A stretch of 7,459 nt of DNA, taken from contig RFQN01000067.1 of NCBI GenBank assembly GCA_009924965.1, positions 1-7,459 of the forward strand, written 5' to 3'. Shown piece after piece: positions 1 through 6,873 of the stretch. A program made the position numbers and the translations under genes. Below the pieces are notes generated by a model. The model did not search any database, was not told where the DNA came from, and saw nothing but the letters and a program-made list of their open reading frames with translations. Each line of letters opens with the position of its first letter. The first letter of the stretch is position 1. This DNA comes from Verrucomicrobiota bacterium (GTDB taxonomy: Bacteria; Verrucomicrobiota; Verrucomicrobiia; Opitutales; UBA953).

Positions 1-397
1 CCACTTTGTCCTTGAGCGTCTCTTGAAACTTCAAGGTACCGACGCCGGGGAGCAGGCCGCTCCAGTTCATCAGCAGGATGAAGACGAAGAAGCCGCAGAG
101 CACCGGGAAGGTCTTGCCGATCATCTGCTTGCCGACGATCGGTTCGAGCGCATCGCGCAGGCCTTGGGCCATGCCTTCGACGACGGCCTGACCTTTGCCC
201 GGGATGAGCTTGGGCGTGCCGACAGCCAGGCGCACGCCGACGATGATGAGGCCAGCGATGATCCAGGTCGTGAGGATCGAGTTCGAGATCGGGTAGCCCG
301 CGATGGTGAAGAGGTCGGTGGCCTTGGGGCTCACACCTTCGGAATTGGCGAAAACGAACGCCGGGGCAAAGAGACCAATGAGGGAAAGAGAGCGCAT
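1..397 (-). CDS. atpB: ATP synthase F0 subunit a (N-terminal part, cut by window edge)
   Basis: Reading the minus strand from the ATG at 397 gives 132 open codons that run off the left edge. The product is the start of the a subunit of F0F1 ATP synthase, the membrane stator subunit that forms the proton (or sodium) half-channels next to the c-ring. Visible parts are a hydrophobic, signal-like N-terminus (residues about 3-17), a first transmembrane helix (about 40-60), an amphipathic loop with the ALEPIVGKQMIGK segment (83-95), and a second helix (about 97-113) ending in NWSGLLPGVG (111-120), a hallmark of the family. The essential channel arginine lies beyond the window. A TTG eleven codons upstream is an alternative start, but the ATG gives a good signal-like N-terminus. 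The other atp genes should follow to the left. No strong Shine-Dalgarno precedes the start. Confidence 0.9.
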   Translation of the reverse strand, partial: MRSLSLIGLFAPAFVFANSEGVSPKATDLFTIAGYPISNSILTTWIIAGLIIVGVRLAVGTPKLIPGKGQAVVEGMAQGLRDALEPIVGKQMIGKTFPVLCGFFVFILLMNWSGLLPGVGTLKFQETLKDKV

Positions 398-516
398 TAG
401 ACGCAGGAAAGGGTTTGTGAATGATTCCAAGCAGGATGGTCAACCCCCTGCAGTGAACTACGCCCAGAGTAAGCCGCCAGAGGGGGCTTCATTAGCAACA
501 CTAATCTAGGCCCGGA
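398..516. promoter_or_regulatory. Intergenic region between pdxH and atpB, with small inverted repeats and a possible atp promoter
   Basis: This 119-base gap should hold the end of the pdxH transcript and the promoter of the atp genes, since atpB appears to be first in its operon. Three short inverted repeats are visible. One is 506-528 (8-pair stem with one mismatch), spanning the pdxH stop codon. One is 491-505 (perfect 5-pair stem, 5-base loop). One is 471-489 (8-pair stem with one G-G mismatch, 3-base loop). None is followed by a T-run on the minus strand, so none is a convincing intrinsic terminator. On the minus strand TTGACC (443-438) resembles a -35 box, but the sequence about 17 bases on is a poor -10 box. 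The promoter assignment is therefore weak. Confidence 0.3.
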
Positions 517-1152
517 CTAGGGGGCTAGGCGGCTGATCTGCCACTTTCCGTCTTTCTTATTATAGAGGAAGCGGTCGTGGAGGCGGTTCAAGCGCCCCTG
601 CCAGAACTCAAAATGGTCGGGGATCACGCGGTACCCACCCCAGTTAGCCGGCTTCGGGACCTGCCCTTCGGGGTATTTGGCCTTTAATTCAGCCAAACGG
701 GCCTCCAGGTGCTGCCGGTCGGGGATTAACTGGCTCTGCTCGGAAGCCAAGGCGCCGAGCTGACTACCATAGGGCCGACGGGCAAAATAGGCAATAGACT
801 CTTCTTCGGAAGTCTTTACTACAGAACCACTTATATGAACCTGTCGTTCCAGGGAGAACCAAGGGAAAACCAGGGCAATCCGGGGCTCGCGCTCCATGTG
901 CGCCCCTTTGCGGCTATGATAGTTAGTAAAGAAGGAGAAGCCGCGCTCATCGGCCGCCTTGAGGAGGACGGTCCGGGAGGTGGGGGCCCCGGAGTCGTCG
1001 ACGGTCGAGAGGACCATCGCGTTGGGCTCATTGACCCCCGCGTCCTTGGCTTGGTGGAACCACGCCTTGAACTGCGCCAGCGGGCAATCCAGCAACTCGT
1101 GCCGGTCCAAGCCGTGGGTGGCGTACTCCTTACGTAGCTCCGAAAGGTCCAT
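517..1152 (-). CDS. pdxH: Pyridoxamine/pyridoxine 5'-phosphate oxidase
   Basis: This 211-residue protein is a full-length PNPOx. It uses FMN and oxygen to convert pyridoxine or pyridoxamine 5'-phosphate to pyridoxal 5'-phosphate, the last step of B6 synthesis and salvage, in the cytosol. Family signatures occur in order: SRTVLLKAAD (59-68) and FFTNYHSRKGAHM (74-86) in the FMN-binding barrel, the RRPYGSQLGALASEQS segment (125-140), FEFWQGRLNRLHDR (181-194) for FMN and substrate phosphate contacts, and the terminal RLAP (208-211). The length is normal and all key motifs are intact. The ATG at 1152 gives the expected N-terminus; AGGG lies 8-11 bases upstream. The gene is divergent from the RsmE-like gene and 119 bases upstream of atpB on the same strand. 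Its composition is poorer in GC than its neighbours, with codons such as ATA, AGT and GTA around 780-840. Confidence 0.97.
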   Translation of the reverse strand: MDLSELRKEYATHGLDRHELLDCPLAQFKAWFHQAKDAGVNEPNAMVLSTVDDSGAPTSRTVLLKAADERGFSFFTNYHSRKGAHMEREPRIALVFPWFSLERQVHISGSVVKTSEEESIAYFARRPYGSQLGALASEQSQLIPDRQHLEARLAELKAKYPEGQVPKPANWGGYRVIPDHFEFWQGRLNRLHDRFLYNKKDGKWQISRLAP

Positions 1153-1240
1153 ACCCGCACCCTAACGGAACCGGCCGCGTCCGCAAGCGTAGCCTCCCTT
1201 CCCTCTCGCCAGTCTCCCGACGGCGTTCAGGTTAGAAGCC
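1153..1240. promoter_or_regulatory. Divergent intergenic region between pdxH and the RsmE-like gene
   Basis: These 88 bases must contain the promoters of the two divergent genes. I could not pick a convincing -35/-10 pair on either strand. There is no clear inverted repeat or operator-like palindrome. The role is inferred from position alone. Confidence 0.35.
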
Positions 1241-1978
1241 GTGAACCTCGTCCTGATTACGGAGCCTGAAGTCAGCGCGGGCCTTCCCCTGGCCGATCCC
1301 CGCAGCGTCCACTTGCTCGGCACCGTCGGCCTCCGTGTCGGCCAGACGTTCCATGTCGGCATCGCCGGAGGCTTGCGCGGGCTCGCGACGGTCACGGTCA
1401 CCAGCCCAGCCCTCCGCTTCGACGTTGTCTGGGAAAAATCCGTACAACCCCGCCTCCCGCTCACCGTGCTCATCGGGCTCCCGCGGCCGCAGACGGCGAA
1501 GAAGGTCCTGCATGACCTCGCCAGCCTCGGCGCGGCCCGGCTGATTTTCTTCGAAGCCGACAAGGGCGACCCGGGCTACGTCGCGAGCTCCTTGTGGAAG
1601 GACGGCGAATACCTCGAGCACCTGCGCAAAGGCACCGAGCAAGCCTGCTCCACCCTCGTGCCGGAAGTCGTCCGAGTGACGTCGCTCGCCGAAGCTCTCG
1701 CATCTCTGCCCGCTGAAGGCTGGAAGGTCGCGCTCGACCCATACGAAGCCACGGGTGCCTTGGGCGAGTCGGCTCCCGATTCCGCCCGCGCCGGTTTCTT
1801 GGCGATCGGCCCGGAGCGCGGGTGGTCGGACCAAGAACGTGCCCTGCTCCGGACCAAGGGCTTCGCGCTCCATCACTTGGGCGACCGCATCCTCCGCGTC
1901 GAGGCGGCTTGCCTTGTCGGCGGGGCACTCATGCTCGCGCAGCTGCGCGCGTGGCAAGCGCACCGCGCGTTGGGCTGA
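1241..1978 (+). CDS. RsmE-family (SPOUT) RNA methyltransferase
   Basis: This 245-residue protein belongs to the RsmE family, whose founding member methylates N3 of U1498 in 16S rRNA using S-adenosylmethionine. The N-terminal part (about 1-70) is a PUA-like RNA-binding domain with HLLGTVGLRVGQTF (24-37). The C-terminal SPOUT domain has the GLPRPQTAKKVLHDLASLG region (79-97), EQACSTLVPEV (about 132-142), and the knot that binds the methyl donor, AIGPERGW followed by HLGDRILRVEAA. The usual GPEGG is GPERG here. The start MNL and the LPRP motif resemble a second subgroup of RsmE-like proteins rather than the classical one, so the target uridine is uncertain and I leave the symbol blank. The start codon is GTG with no good ribosome-binding site. 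The gene ends directly against the convergent rsmD. Confidence 0.85.
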   Translation: MNLVLITEPEVSAGLPLADPRSVHLLGTVGLRVGQTFHVGIAGGLRGLATVTVTSPALRFDVVWEKSVQPRLPLTVLIGLPRPQTAKKVLHDLASLGAARLIFFEADKGDPGYVASSLWKDGEYLEHLRKGTEQACSTLVPEVVRVTSLAEALASLPAEGWKVALDPYEATGALGESAPDSARAGFLAIGPERGWSDQERALLRTKGFALHHLGDRILRVEAACLVGGALMLAQLRAWQAHRALG

Positions 1979-2545
1979 TCACTCGCCGGTCTGGCGCACC
2001 AAGATCGAAGCGGCGGGCTGCCCCTTGCCCTTGCCGATGACCTTGCGAAGTTTCCAGCCCGCCGGCACCGGCACCGTAAAGCCACCGGGTGCCTCGAGGA
2101 TCACGCGCACGTGCGCGCCGGGTGAGGCCGCCGCGACGGCGACCGCCGCGATTTCCTCCGCCCGCGTCTGCCAGAGCTCCCAAGGCGGGTCCGCGAAGAC
2201 GAGGTCGAAGGTCCCCGCGTTCGCGACGGGCTTCGTCGCATCGCCCGTGACCGCCGTGAACGGCAAGGCCGCAACGCCCATCGACTTCGCGACCGCCGCA
2301 GCATTCGCCTGCAAGTCAGCGCCAGCATGCATATCGACGCACGTCGCCGAGGCCGCCCCACGGCTGAGGGATTCCAAGCCATACGCGCCCGTGCCGGCGA
2401 AGAGATCGAGGACGTGCGTGCCCGGCACGAAGGCCGCCAGCGAGTTGAAGACGGCCTCGCGGATGTAATCCGTGGCCGGGCGCACGCCGCCTTTCGCGGG
2501 GACGCGAAGCGGAATTCCGCGGGCTAGGCCTCCGGTGACACGCAT
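1979..2545 (-). CDS. rsmD: 16S rRNA (guanine(966)-N2)-methyltransferase RsmD
   Basis: The product is a 188-residue Rossmann-fold methyltransferase that should methylate N2 of G966 in 16S rRNA during 30S assembly. It starts with the family signature RVTGGLARG (2-10), followed by RPATDYIREAVFNSL (22-36), the methyl-donor loop LDLFAGTGAYGLESLSRG (46-63), an acidic motif around D71, and the catalytic FADPPW (117-122), which is the (D/N)PPY-type motif. I start at the ATG at 2545 because RsmD proteins begin almost at this signature. The frame stays open 47 codons further upstream, but that stretch overlaps the mutM end and has a low-complexity, Arg-rich, non-conserved sequence. It lies 31 bases downstream of the Fpg gene on the same strand, so the two are probably co-transcribed. 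Its TGA abuts the TGA of the convergent RsmE-like gene. Confidence 0.93.
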   Translation of the reverse strand: MRVTGGLARGIPLRVPAKGGVRPATDYIREAVFNSLAAFVPGTHVLDLFAGTGAYGLESLSRGAASATCVDMHAGADLQANAAAVAKSMGVAALPFTAVTGDATKPVANAGTFDLVFADPPWELWQTRAEEIAAVAVAAASPGAHVRVILEAPGGFTVPVPAGWKLRKVIGKGKGQPAASILVRQTGE

Positions 2546-2576
2546 AGGCGCAAGGTTTCCCGCGGAGCCTAGAAGG

Positions 2577-3392
2577 TCAACGGCGTTCCGCGCCCAGACG
2601 TTGCCGCGCCGGCGACCAACACGTCGTCCGTCCACCGACTTCGGCGCGCTGCAACGGCTGCTTCGTGCGCGGACAGCGTCCGCCATCGGTCCACCGATGG
2701 TTGAAGAGCCAACTCGCCGGCGGGTCGCCCCAATCCTTGCCGATCACGCGCATCGCGTCCGCGCAAACTGCGCGTAACGTGCGGTGGAGCTTGCGGACGG
2801 ACAAAGGGCCAAAGGCGCCAGCCTTCGCTTCGGGATGGAAGCCAGCCCGCCAGAGGACTTCGTCCGCCATCCAGTTGCCGATGCCCGGAAAGCGTTCCTG
2901 CATGAGCAAGACGGCTTTGATGGAAGTCCGCGCGCGGCGCCGCAGAAACGCCCCCACGACGCCGACCGTGAACGCGTCCGACAAGATCGCCGGCGGGATC
3001 TTCTCCCACCACGGCGGGACGCCCTCGCCTTGCCAAAACAAGATGCGACCGAACTGCCGCGGGTCCACGAAGACCAATTGCTTCCCGCCCGCCATCGTCA
3101 GCACGAAGTGATCGTGCTTCGTCGGTTCGCGCGTGGCGTCGCCGCATTCCAGTCGTCCCGACATCCCAAGGTGCACGCCGATCCAGACGCCTCCCGTGAA
3201 ACGGAACGCCATCTGCTTGGCGGCGGCGAAGGACTCCAGCAACTTCGCCCCGACCAATGCCTGCGTCAGGTCCGCGAGGCCCAGGCCCCGACCGACGCGC
3301 GCCTTCGCGTTGAGGTGGACCCGCGCGACCTTGCGGCCGAGGCCGGGGTCCCAGCGGCGGCGGAAATAATCGACTTCGGCGAGCTCGGGCAT
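2577..3392 (-). CDS. mutM: Fpg/Nei-family DNA glycosylase with a degenerate zinc finger
   Basis: This 271-residue enzyme should excise oxidised purines such as 8-oxoguanine and cut the abasic site (beta/delta elimination). The start at 3392 gives the catalytic MPELAEVDYF, in which Pro2 is the nucleophile and Glu3 the acid. Other family features are Lys59, HLGMSGR (74-80) and DPRQFGR (110-116), which fit the damage-void-filling loops, and the helix-two-turn-helix around SIKAVLLMQ and GIGNWMADEVLWRAGFHPE (170-188) with Asn173. The C-terminal finger keeps the hairpin arginine (GGRTT, Arg255). However, of the four cysteines expected at 240, 243, 260 and 263, only Cys240 remains; the others are Thr, Ser and Arg. 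This and the GIGNW and SWLFNHR motifs resemble the zincless plant/fungal Fpg group. The upstream open frame to 3848 is a shadow of the GH81 gene. rsmD follows after 31 bases. Confidence 0.92.
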   Translation of the reverse strand: MPELAEVDYFRRRWDPGLGRKVARVHLNAKARVGRGLGLADLTQALVGAKLLESFAAAKQMAFRFTGGVWIGVHLGMSGRLECGDATREPTKHDHFVLTMAGGKQLVFVDPRQFGRILFWQGEGVPPWWEKIPPAILSDAFTVGVVGAFLRRRARTSIKAVLLMQERFPGIGNWMADEVLWRAGFHPEAKAGAFGPLSVRKLHRTLRAVCADAMRVIGKDWGDPPASWLFNHRWTDGGRCPRTKQPLQRAEVGGRTTCWSPARQRLGAERR

Positions 3393-3439
3393 GGTTTGCG
3401 GTTCCCAACCCAAACGGATTATTCTAGTTTCGCAACACG
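3393..3439. promoter_or_regulatory. Divergent promoter region between mutM and the GH81 gene
   Basis: Only 47 bases separate the two divergent start codons, so both promoters must sit here or reach into the coding ends. On the plus strand TTGCGG (3396-3401) and TATTCT (3420-3425) are 18 bases apart and make a possible sigma70-type promoter. It would leave a leader of roughly 8 bases before the GH81 ATG. The match is moderate and this is only a candidate. Confidence 0.3.
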
Positions 3440-5692
3440 ATGACCGCCCTCCGTCCGCTCCTTGCCCTCGCCTGCGCCTGCGCGTTGGCCTCCGCCAGCG
3501 AAGTCGTCCCCACCGGCGCCGGCTCCTATCTGCGTGGCTTGCCGGAAGGCGCCAAAGGCCCACCCGTGACGCCGTTCGTGGTCGAAGGCCTGACGGGCCC
3601 GGTGCCGACGAACACCTGGTGGAGCTCCTTGGCGTGGCTTCCGTTGTCGGAGACGATGTTCCCGCATCCATTCTCGGTGAAGGCCACCAAGGACGGCCTC
3701 GCCTTGAACTATCCCGGCTCCCACCTCGGCGCGAGCAAGCACGCCATCGCGGGCATGGGCGGACAAGACCTCGTGCTCGGGCATTCTGCCGTGGCGTCCT
3801 TCGCCGAAGCCCGCGTCGCTGGCTGGAGCGACTTCTTCGTGACGGCACGCTTGGGCGAAGCCGGCCGCGGCCTGACGGTGACCTTCGGGCATGGCTCGCC
3901 CTTCGTCTTTGCCGAGTATGCGGGCGGCGAACCCGCAGTCCTCTTCAAGACCCCCCCGACCGTGATCTCGGGCGATGAACGCTCGGCGACGCTCGTGGTG
4001 AAAGTCGCCGACCGCATCTACGGCCTTTATGCGCCGGCAGGCTCCACGTGGTCGGGCCTCGGCTCGACGCGTCTCGTCGCCCAAACCCGCGGCAAGTCCT
4101 ACTTCTCGGTGGCGGTGCTGCCGGACGAACAGCCGAGCACCCTCGAGCTCTTTCAGGCCTGCGCGCATAACCACGTCACGGGCTCGCAAGCTACCTGGTC
4201 CTACGACCAAAAAGGCGCGAAGGTCGTGACGCGCTACGCCTTCCGCACCGTCGCCAAACAAGGTGCCGACACGGGCACGCTGTTCGCGCTCTACCCGCAC
4301 CAGTGGCGCGATGCGCATGCCGATTTCACCGGCCAGAGCTACGGCAGCGTGCGCGGGCCGATGAAGCTCGCCAAGGGTTCGTCTTTTGAAAGCACCTCGT
4401 TGCTGCCCCCGCTCCTGCCGGCATTACCGGTGGTCGCCACGGCAGACCGCGCCCAACTCAAGCAACACCTAGCGGCTGACTTGGCGGGGACCCCGCAGCT
4501 GACGGGCGACACCTATTGGCTCGGCAAGCAGTTGGGTAAATGGGCCACGCTCCTGCCGATCGCCGAACAACTCGGCGACAAGGAGTCCGCCGCCGAATGC
4601 GAGCGCCGGCTGAAGGCCGCGCTGGAGAATTTCCTGACGGTCCGCGCTCCCGATGGGCGTTCCAAGAAGTCGTCCCTCTTCGCGTATGAACCCAACTGGG
4701 GCACGCTCATCGGCTATCCCGCAAGCTTCGGGAGCGACCAAGAGCTGAACGACCACCACTTCCACTACGGCTACTTCCTGCACGCCGCCGCGGAGCTCGC
4801 CCGCCGCGACCCCGCTTGGACGAAGCAATGGCTGCCGATGATACGGCTGATCGCCCGCGACATCGCCAGTGCCGACCGTCGCGACCCGCTCTTCCCTTAC
4901 CTCCGCTGCTTCGACATCTATGCCGGCCATTCGTGGGCCAGCGGCCATGGCCGTTTTGGCGACGGCAACAACCAGGAGTCCTCCAGCGAATCGATCAACG
5001 CCTGGTATGGCCTGCTGATGCTCGCGGAAGCCACCGGCGATCAAGCCCTCCGCGATCAGGCGGCTTGGCTGCTCTCGACCGAAGTCTCGGCCATCGAAGA
5101 CTACTGGTTCAACGTCCACGGGGATCTCTTCCCGCGTGGCTACCCGGCTTCCGTCGTGACGATGGTCTGGGGCGGCAAGGGCGCCAACGCGACGTGGTTC
5201 GACGCGAACCCGCAATCGGTGCACGGCATCAATTTCCTCCCCGTGACCGGCGGCTCGCTCTACCTCGGTCGCTATCCGAACTACGCACGGAAGAACTACA
5301 CCGCGTTGCTCAGCGAACTGGCGGACTTCCGCGTCACCGCCAAAAAGGCCGTCGCGCCCCAAGCGCCGCTCGACCATTGGGCGGATGTACTGTGGATGCA
5401 GCAGGCGACCTTCGATGCGGCCGGCGCCAAGGCGAACTGGGCTAAGCGCCCGCCGAACTTCAAGCCCGAGGCAGGCAACAGCTTCACGCAGACGGAACTC
5501 TGGCTCCAGGTCTTCGACGCCTTCGGCACCCTCGACACGAGCGTCACCGCCGATACGCCCTTCGCGGCGACGTTCACCAAGAACGGCAAGCGGAGCTACG
5601 TGGCTTGGAATCTGGGCGACAAACCGATCACGGTGACTTTCTCCGACCGAACGCTGCTCATCTGCCCGGCCAAGGAAATCAGCTTCAAGTAA
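3440..5692 (+). CDS. Secreted GH81 endo-beta-1,3-glucanase
   Basis: This 750-residue protein is a glycoside hydrolase of family GH81, an inverting endo-beta-1,3-glucanase acting on laminarin, curdlan-type or fungal wall glucans. An N-terminal Sec signal peptide is visible (hydrophobic 4-17, likely cleavage after Ala19 in ASA-SE), so the enzyme is exported. The N-terminal beta-sandwich covers about 40-320 and includes PVPTNTWWSSL near the start. The (alpha/alpha)6 barrel covers about 335-690. The catalytic region has ELNDHHFHYGYF with Asp438, and SGHGRFGDGNNQESSSES with Glu513 and Glu517. These match the Asp and the two Glu spaced four apart that are catalytic in characterised GH81 enzymes. 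A short beta-rich tail (about 700-750) follows. No other carbohydrate gene, transporter or regulator is visible nearby, so it appears monocistronic, with a strong terminator behind it. Confidence 0.95.
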   Translation: MTALRPLLALACACALASASEVVPTGAGSYLRGLPEGAKGPPVTPFVVEGLTGPVPTNTWWSSLAWLPLSETMFPHPFSVKATKDGLALNYPGSHLGASKHAIAGMGGQDLVLGHSAVASFAEARVAGWSDFFVTARLGEAGRGLTVTFGHGSPFVFAEYAGGEPAVLFKTPPTVISGDERSATLVVKVADRIYGLYAPAGSTWSGLGSTRLVAQTRGKSYFSVAVLPDEQPSTLELFQACAHNHVTGSQATWSYDQKGAKVVTRYAFRTVAKQGADTGTLFALYPHQWRDAHADFTGQSYGSVRGPMKLAKGSSFESTSLLPPLLPALPVVATADRAQLKQHLAADLAGTPQLTGDTYWLGKQLGKWATLLPIAEQLGDKESAAECERRLKAALENFLTVRAPDGRSKKSSLFAYEPNWGTLIGYPASFGSDQELNDHHFHYGYFLHAAAELARRDPAWTKQWLPMIRLIARDIASADRRDPLFPYLRCFDIYAGHSWASGHGRFGDGNNQESSSESINAWYGLLMLAEATGDQALRDQAAWLLSTEVSAIEDYWFNVHGDLFPRGYPASVVTMVWGGKGANATWFDANPQSVHGINFLPVTGGSLYLGRYPNYARKNYTALLSELADFRVTAKKAVAPQAPLDHWADVLWMQQATFDAAGAKANWAKRPPNFKPEAGNSFTQTELWLQVFDAFGTLDTSVTADTPFAATFTKNGKRSYVAWNLGDKPITVTFSDRTLLICPAKEISFK

Positions 5693-5705
5693 GCTGGTTT
5701 TTGCT

Positions 5706-5754
5706 CAGCGCGGTCCTAGGCTTCTCAAGGCCTAGGGTCGCGTTGCTCATTTTT
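5706..5754 (+). terminator. Rho-independent terminator of the GH81 gene
   Basis: Bases 5706-5721 pair with 5730-5745 to form a 16-pair stem (three G-T wobbles) around an 8-base loop at 5722-5729. The inner part is CCTAGGC/GCCTAGG. Four bases later comes a run of five T (5750-5754). It begins 13 bases after the GH81 stop. The spacing between stem and T-run is slightly long, but the stem is strong and correctly placed. Confidence 0.75.
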
Positions 5755-5808
5755 GGCCAAGACGCAGGGGCCGGGGCGGCTCGGCATAGGTTTTGCTCCT
5801 AGCATGGC

Positions 5809-6096
5809 ATGGTTCACAACCTACCAATGATTTTCACCTCCCTCCGACTCTGGGTGCTGATGTTGCTGTGCTTACTGACGACGGTGTCGGCCCAAGCGCA
5901 CCCGGGCCACGATGGGCACGAGGACGGCGGCGACTTCACCTGGACCTACTCGCACGTGACGGCGCATCCGGTGGCTTCGGTGATTTGGATCGCGGCAGTC
6001 GTGCTTCTGGTCTGGCTCGGACGTCGCGTGTTCGACGCCCAACAACAACCTAAGGCCGGCGCAGCGAGCAGCCCAGCCGCGGGTACGCTTTCCTGA
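5809..6096 (+). CDS. Small His-rich exported membrane protein beside urease genes, function unknown
   Basis: I do not recognise this as a named family. The 95-residue product has a hydrophobic signal sequence (about 12-25) with a likely cleavage after Ala30 (SAQA). The mature N-terminus would then start HPGHDGHEDGGD, followed by FTWTYSHVTAHP, one transmembrane helix (about 55-71) ending in GRR, and a short Ala/Gln-rich tail. His31, 34, 37, 49 and 53 together with nearby Asp/Glu would lie outside the cytoplasm and could bind a metal. The AHPGH start recalls the N-terminus of HupE/UreJ nickel-related membrane proteins, but the rest of that family's helices are absent. Met7 is an alternative start. 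The gene follows the GH81 terminator and overlaps ureD tail to tail by 47 bases. A link to nickel or urease is inferred from context only. Confidence 0.7.
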   Translation: MVHNLPMIFTSLRLWVLMLLCLLTTVSAQAHPGHDGHEDGGDFTWTYSHVTAHPVASVIWIAAVVLLVWLGRRVFDAQQQPKAGAASSPAAGTLS

Positions 6097-6873
6097 AGAT
6101 CGCGCGGACGCTCGCCAAGGTATCACGCAAGCGAATCGGGCCAGGGGCGACGATCCGCAGGCTCCAAGCCGACCCTCGCAGGGCGGTCACTCCCAACCAA
6201 ACGCCCTCGGCATGGAGTCTCTGGACTTCAGCCCGCCACGCGGGCGCGAGGTCGACCTCGGGCAAGACCAAGAGGAGATTCGCGAAGCAGGCCTCGGGGC
6301 CGGTGGCATGGAATTCGGACAACGCCTTCAGGGCGGCGCCGCTTTGATCGAAGCGTTCGCGCAAGATGAGCTCACCGCCGACCCGAACGGTCAGGCCGAG
6401 CACCAGGCGTTCCCATTGCCAAGCTTCCCCGTGCGCCAAGCGCCCCGGCATCAGCTGGTCGATGAGCAATAGCCCCGCGCCGGCTTCGGCTTCGACGGTG
6501 GTCTCTTGGTGAAAACGGGAACCACGGTGCGGCACCAACGGCTCCGGCATCACCTCCAGCCAGCCGCCGGCCGCGACCTGCCAATGCTGCGTACTCGTCG
6601 CCGCCCCGCCGTCGTCCATCTTGAAGATGCGCGTGGCGCTTGGGGTGGAAATCAAGACCGCTGCCCCCGCCTCGACCGTGACCTCCGAGCGGAGGGCGTC
6701 CCCCGCCAGGATGCCCGCGGTCGGATTGACGACCTGCACATGCAGGACTTCCGCGTCGGGATCCCAATGCGGCTTGCTGAGGTGAAACGGCGCTTGGAAG
6801 AACTGCTCGGCCAAGACCGTACGTCCATCCGCTTGGCGGGTGGCCCGGAGTCCGAGCTGTCCGGCCAGAACGC

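Noticed and set aside
23..400. A 125-codon plus-strand open frame at the left edge.
   Set aside because: It is the antisense shadow of atpB. The minus strand gives clear membrane helices and a conserved subunit a motif.
471..505. Small hairpins considered as an intrinsic terminator after pdxH.
   Set aside because: The stems are short or mismatched and no T-run follows on the minus strand.
1232..1963. A 243-codon open frame antisense to the RsmE-like gene.
   Set aside because: It mirrors the RsmE-like gene, has Arg/Glu/Gly-rich low-complexity sequence and no family motif.
2546..2686. A 47-codon N-terminal extension of rsmD.
   Set aside because: It overlaps the mutM 3' end, is Arg-rich and unlike the family. 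The ATG at 2545 sits right at the conserved RsmD start.
3440..3500. A lipoprotein signal in the GH81 N-terminus because of Cys12 and Cys14.
   Set aside because: Neither cysteine has a proper lipobox (no Leu/Val/Ile at -3), while a normal signal peptidase I site (ASA-SE) is present.
3393..3848. The open frame of mutM continues 152 codons upstream on the minus strand.
   Set aside because: It is antisense to the GH81 start, rich in Arg and Ser, and places the catalytic MPEL far inside. Fpg needs Pro at the N-terminus.
3419..4318. A 299-codon open frame on the minus strand.
   Set aside because: It is a high-GC antisense shadow of the GH81 gene with no recognisable domain.
4469..5377. A 302-codon open frame on the minus strand.
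   Set aside because: It is antisense to the GH81 catalytic domain, which is clearly the coding strand. The composition is typical of a shadow frame.
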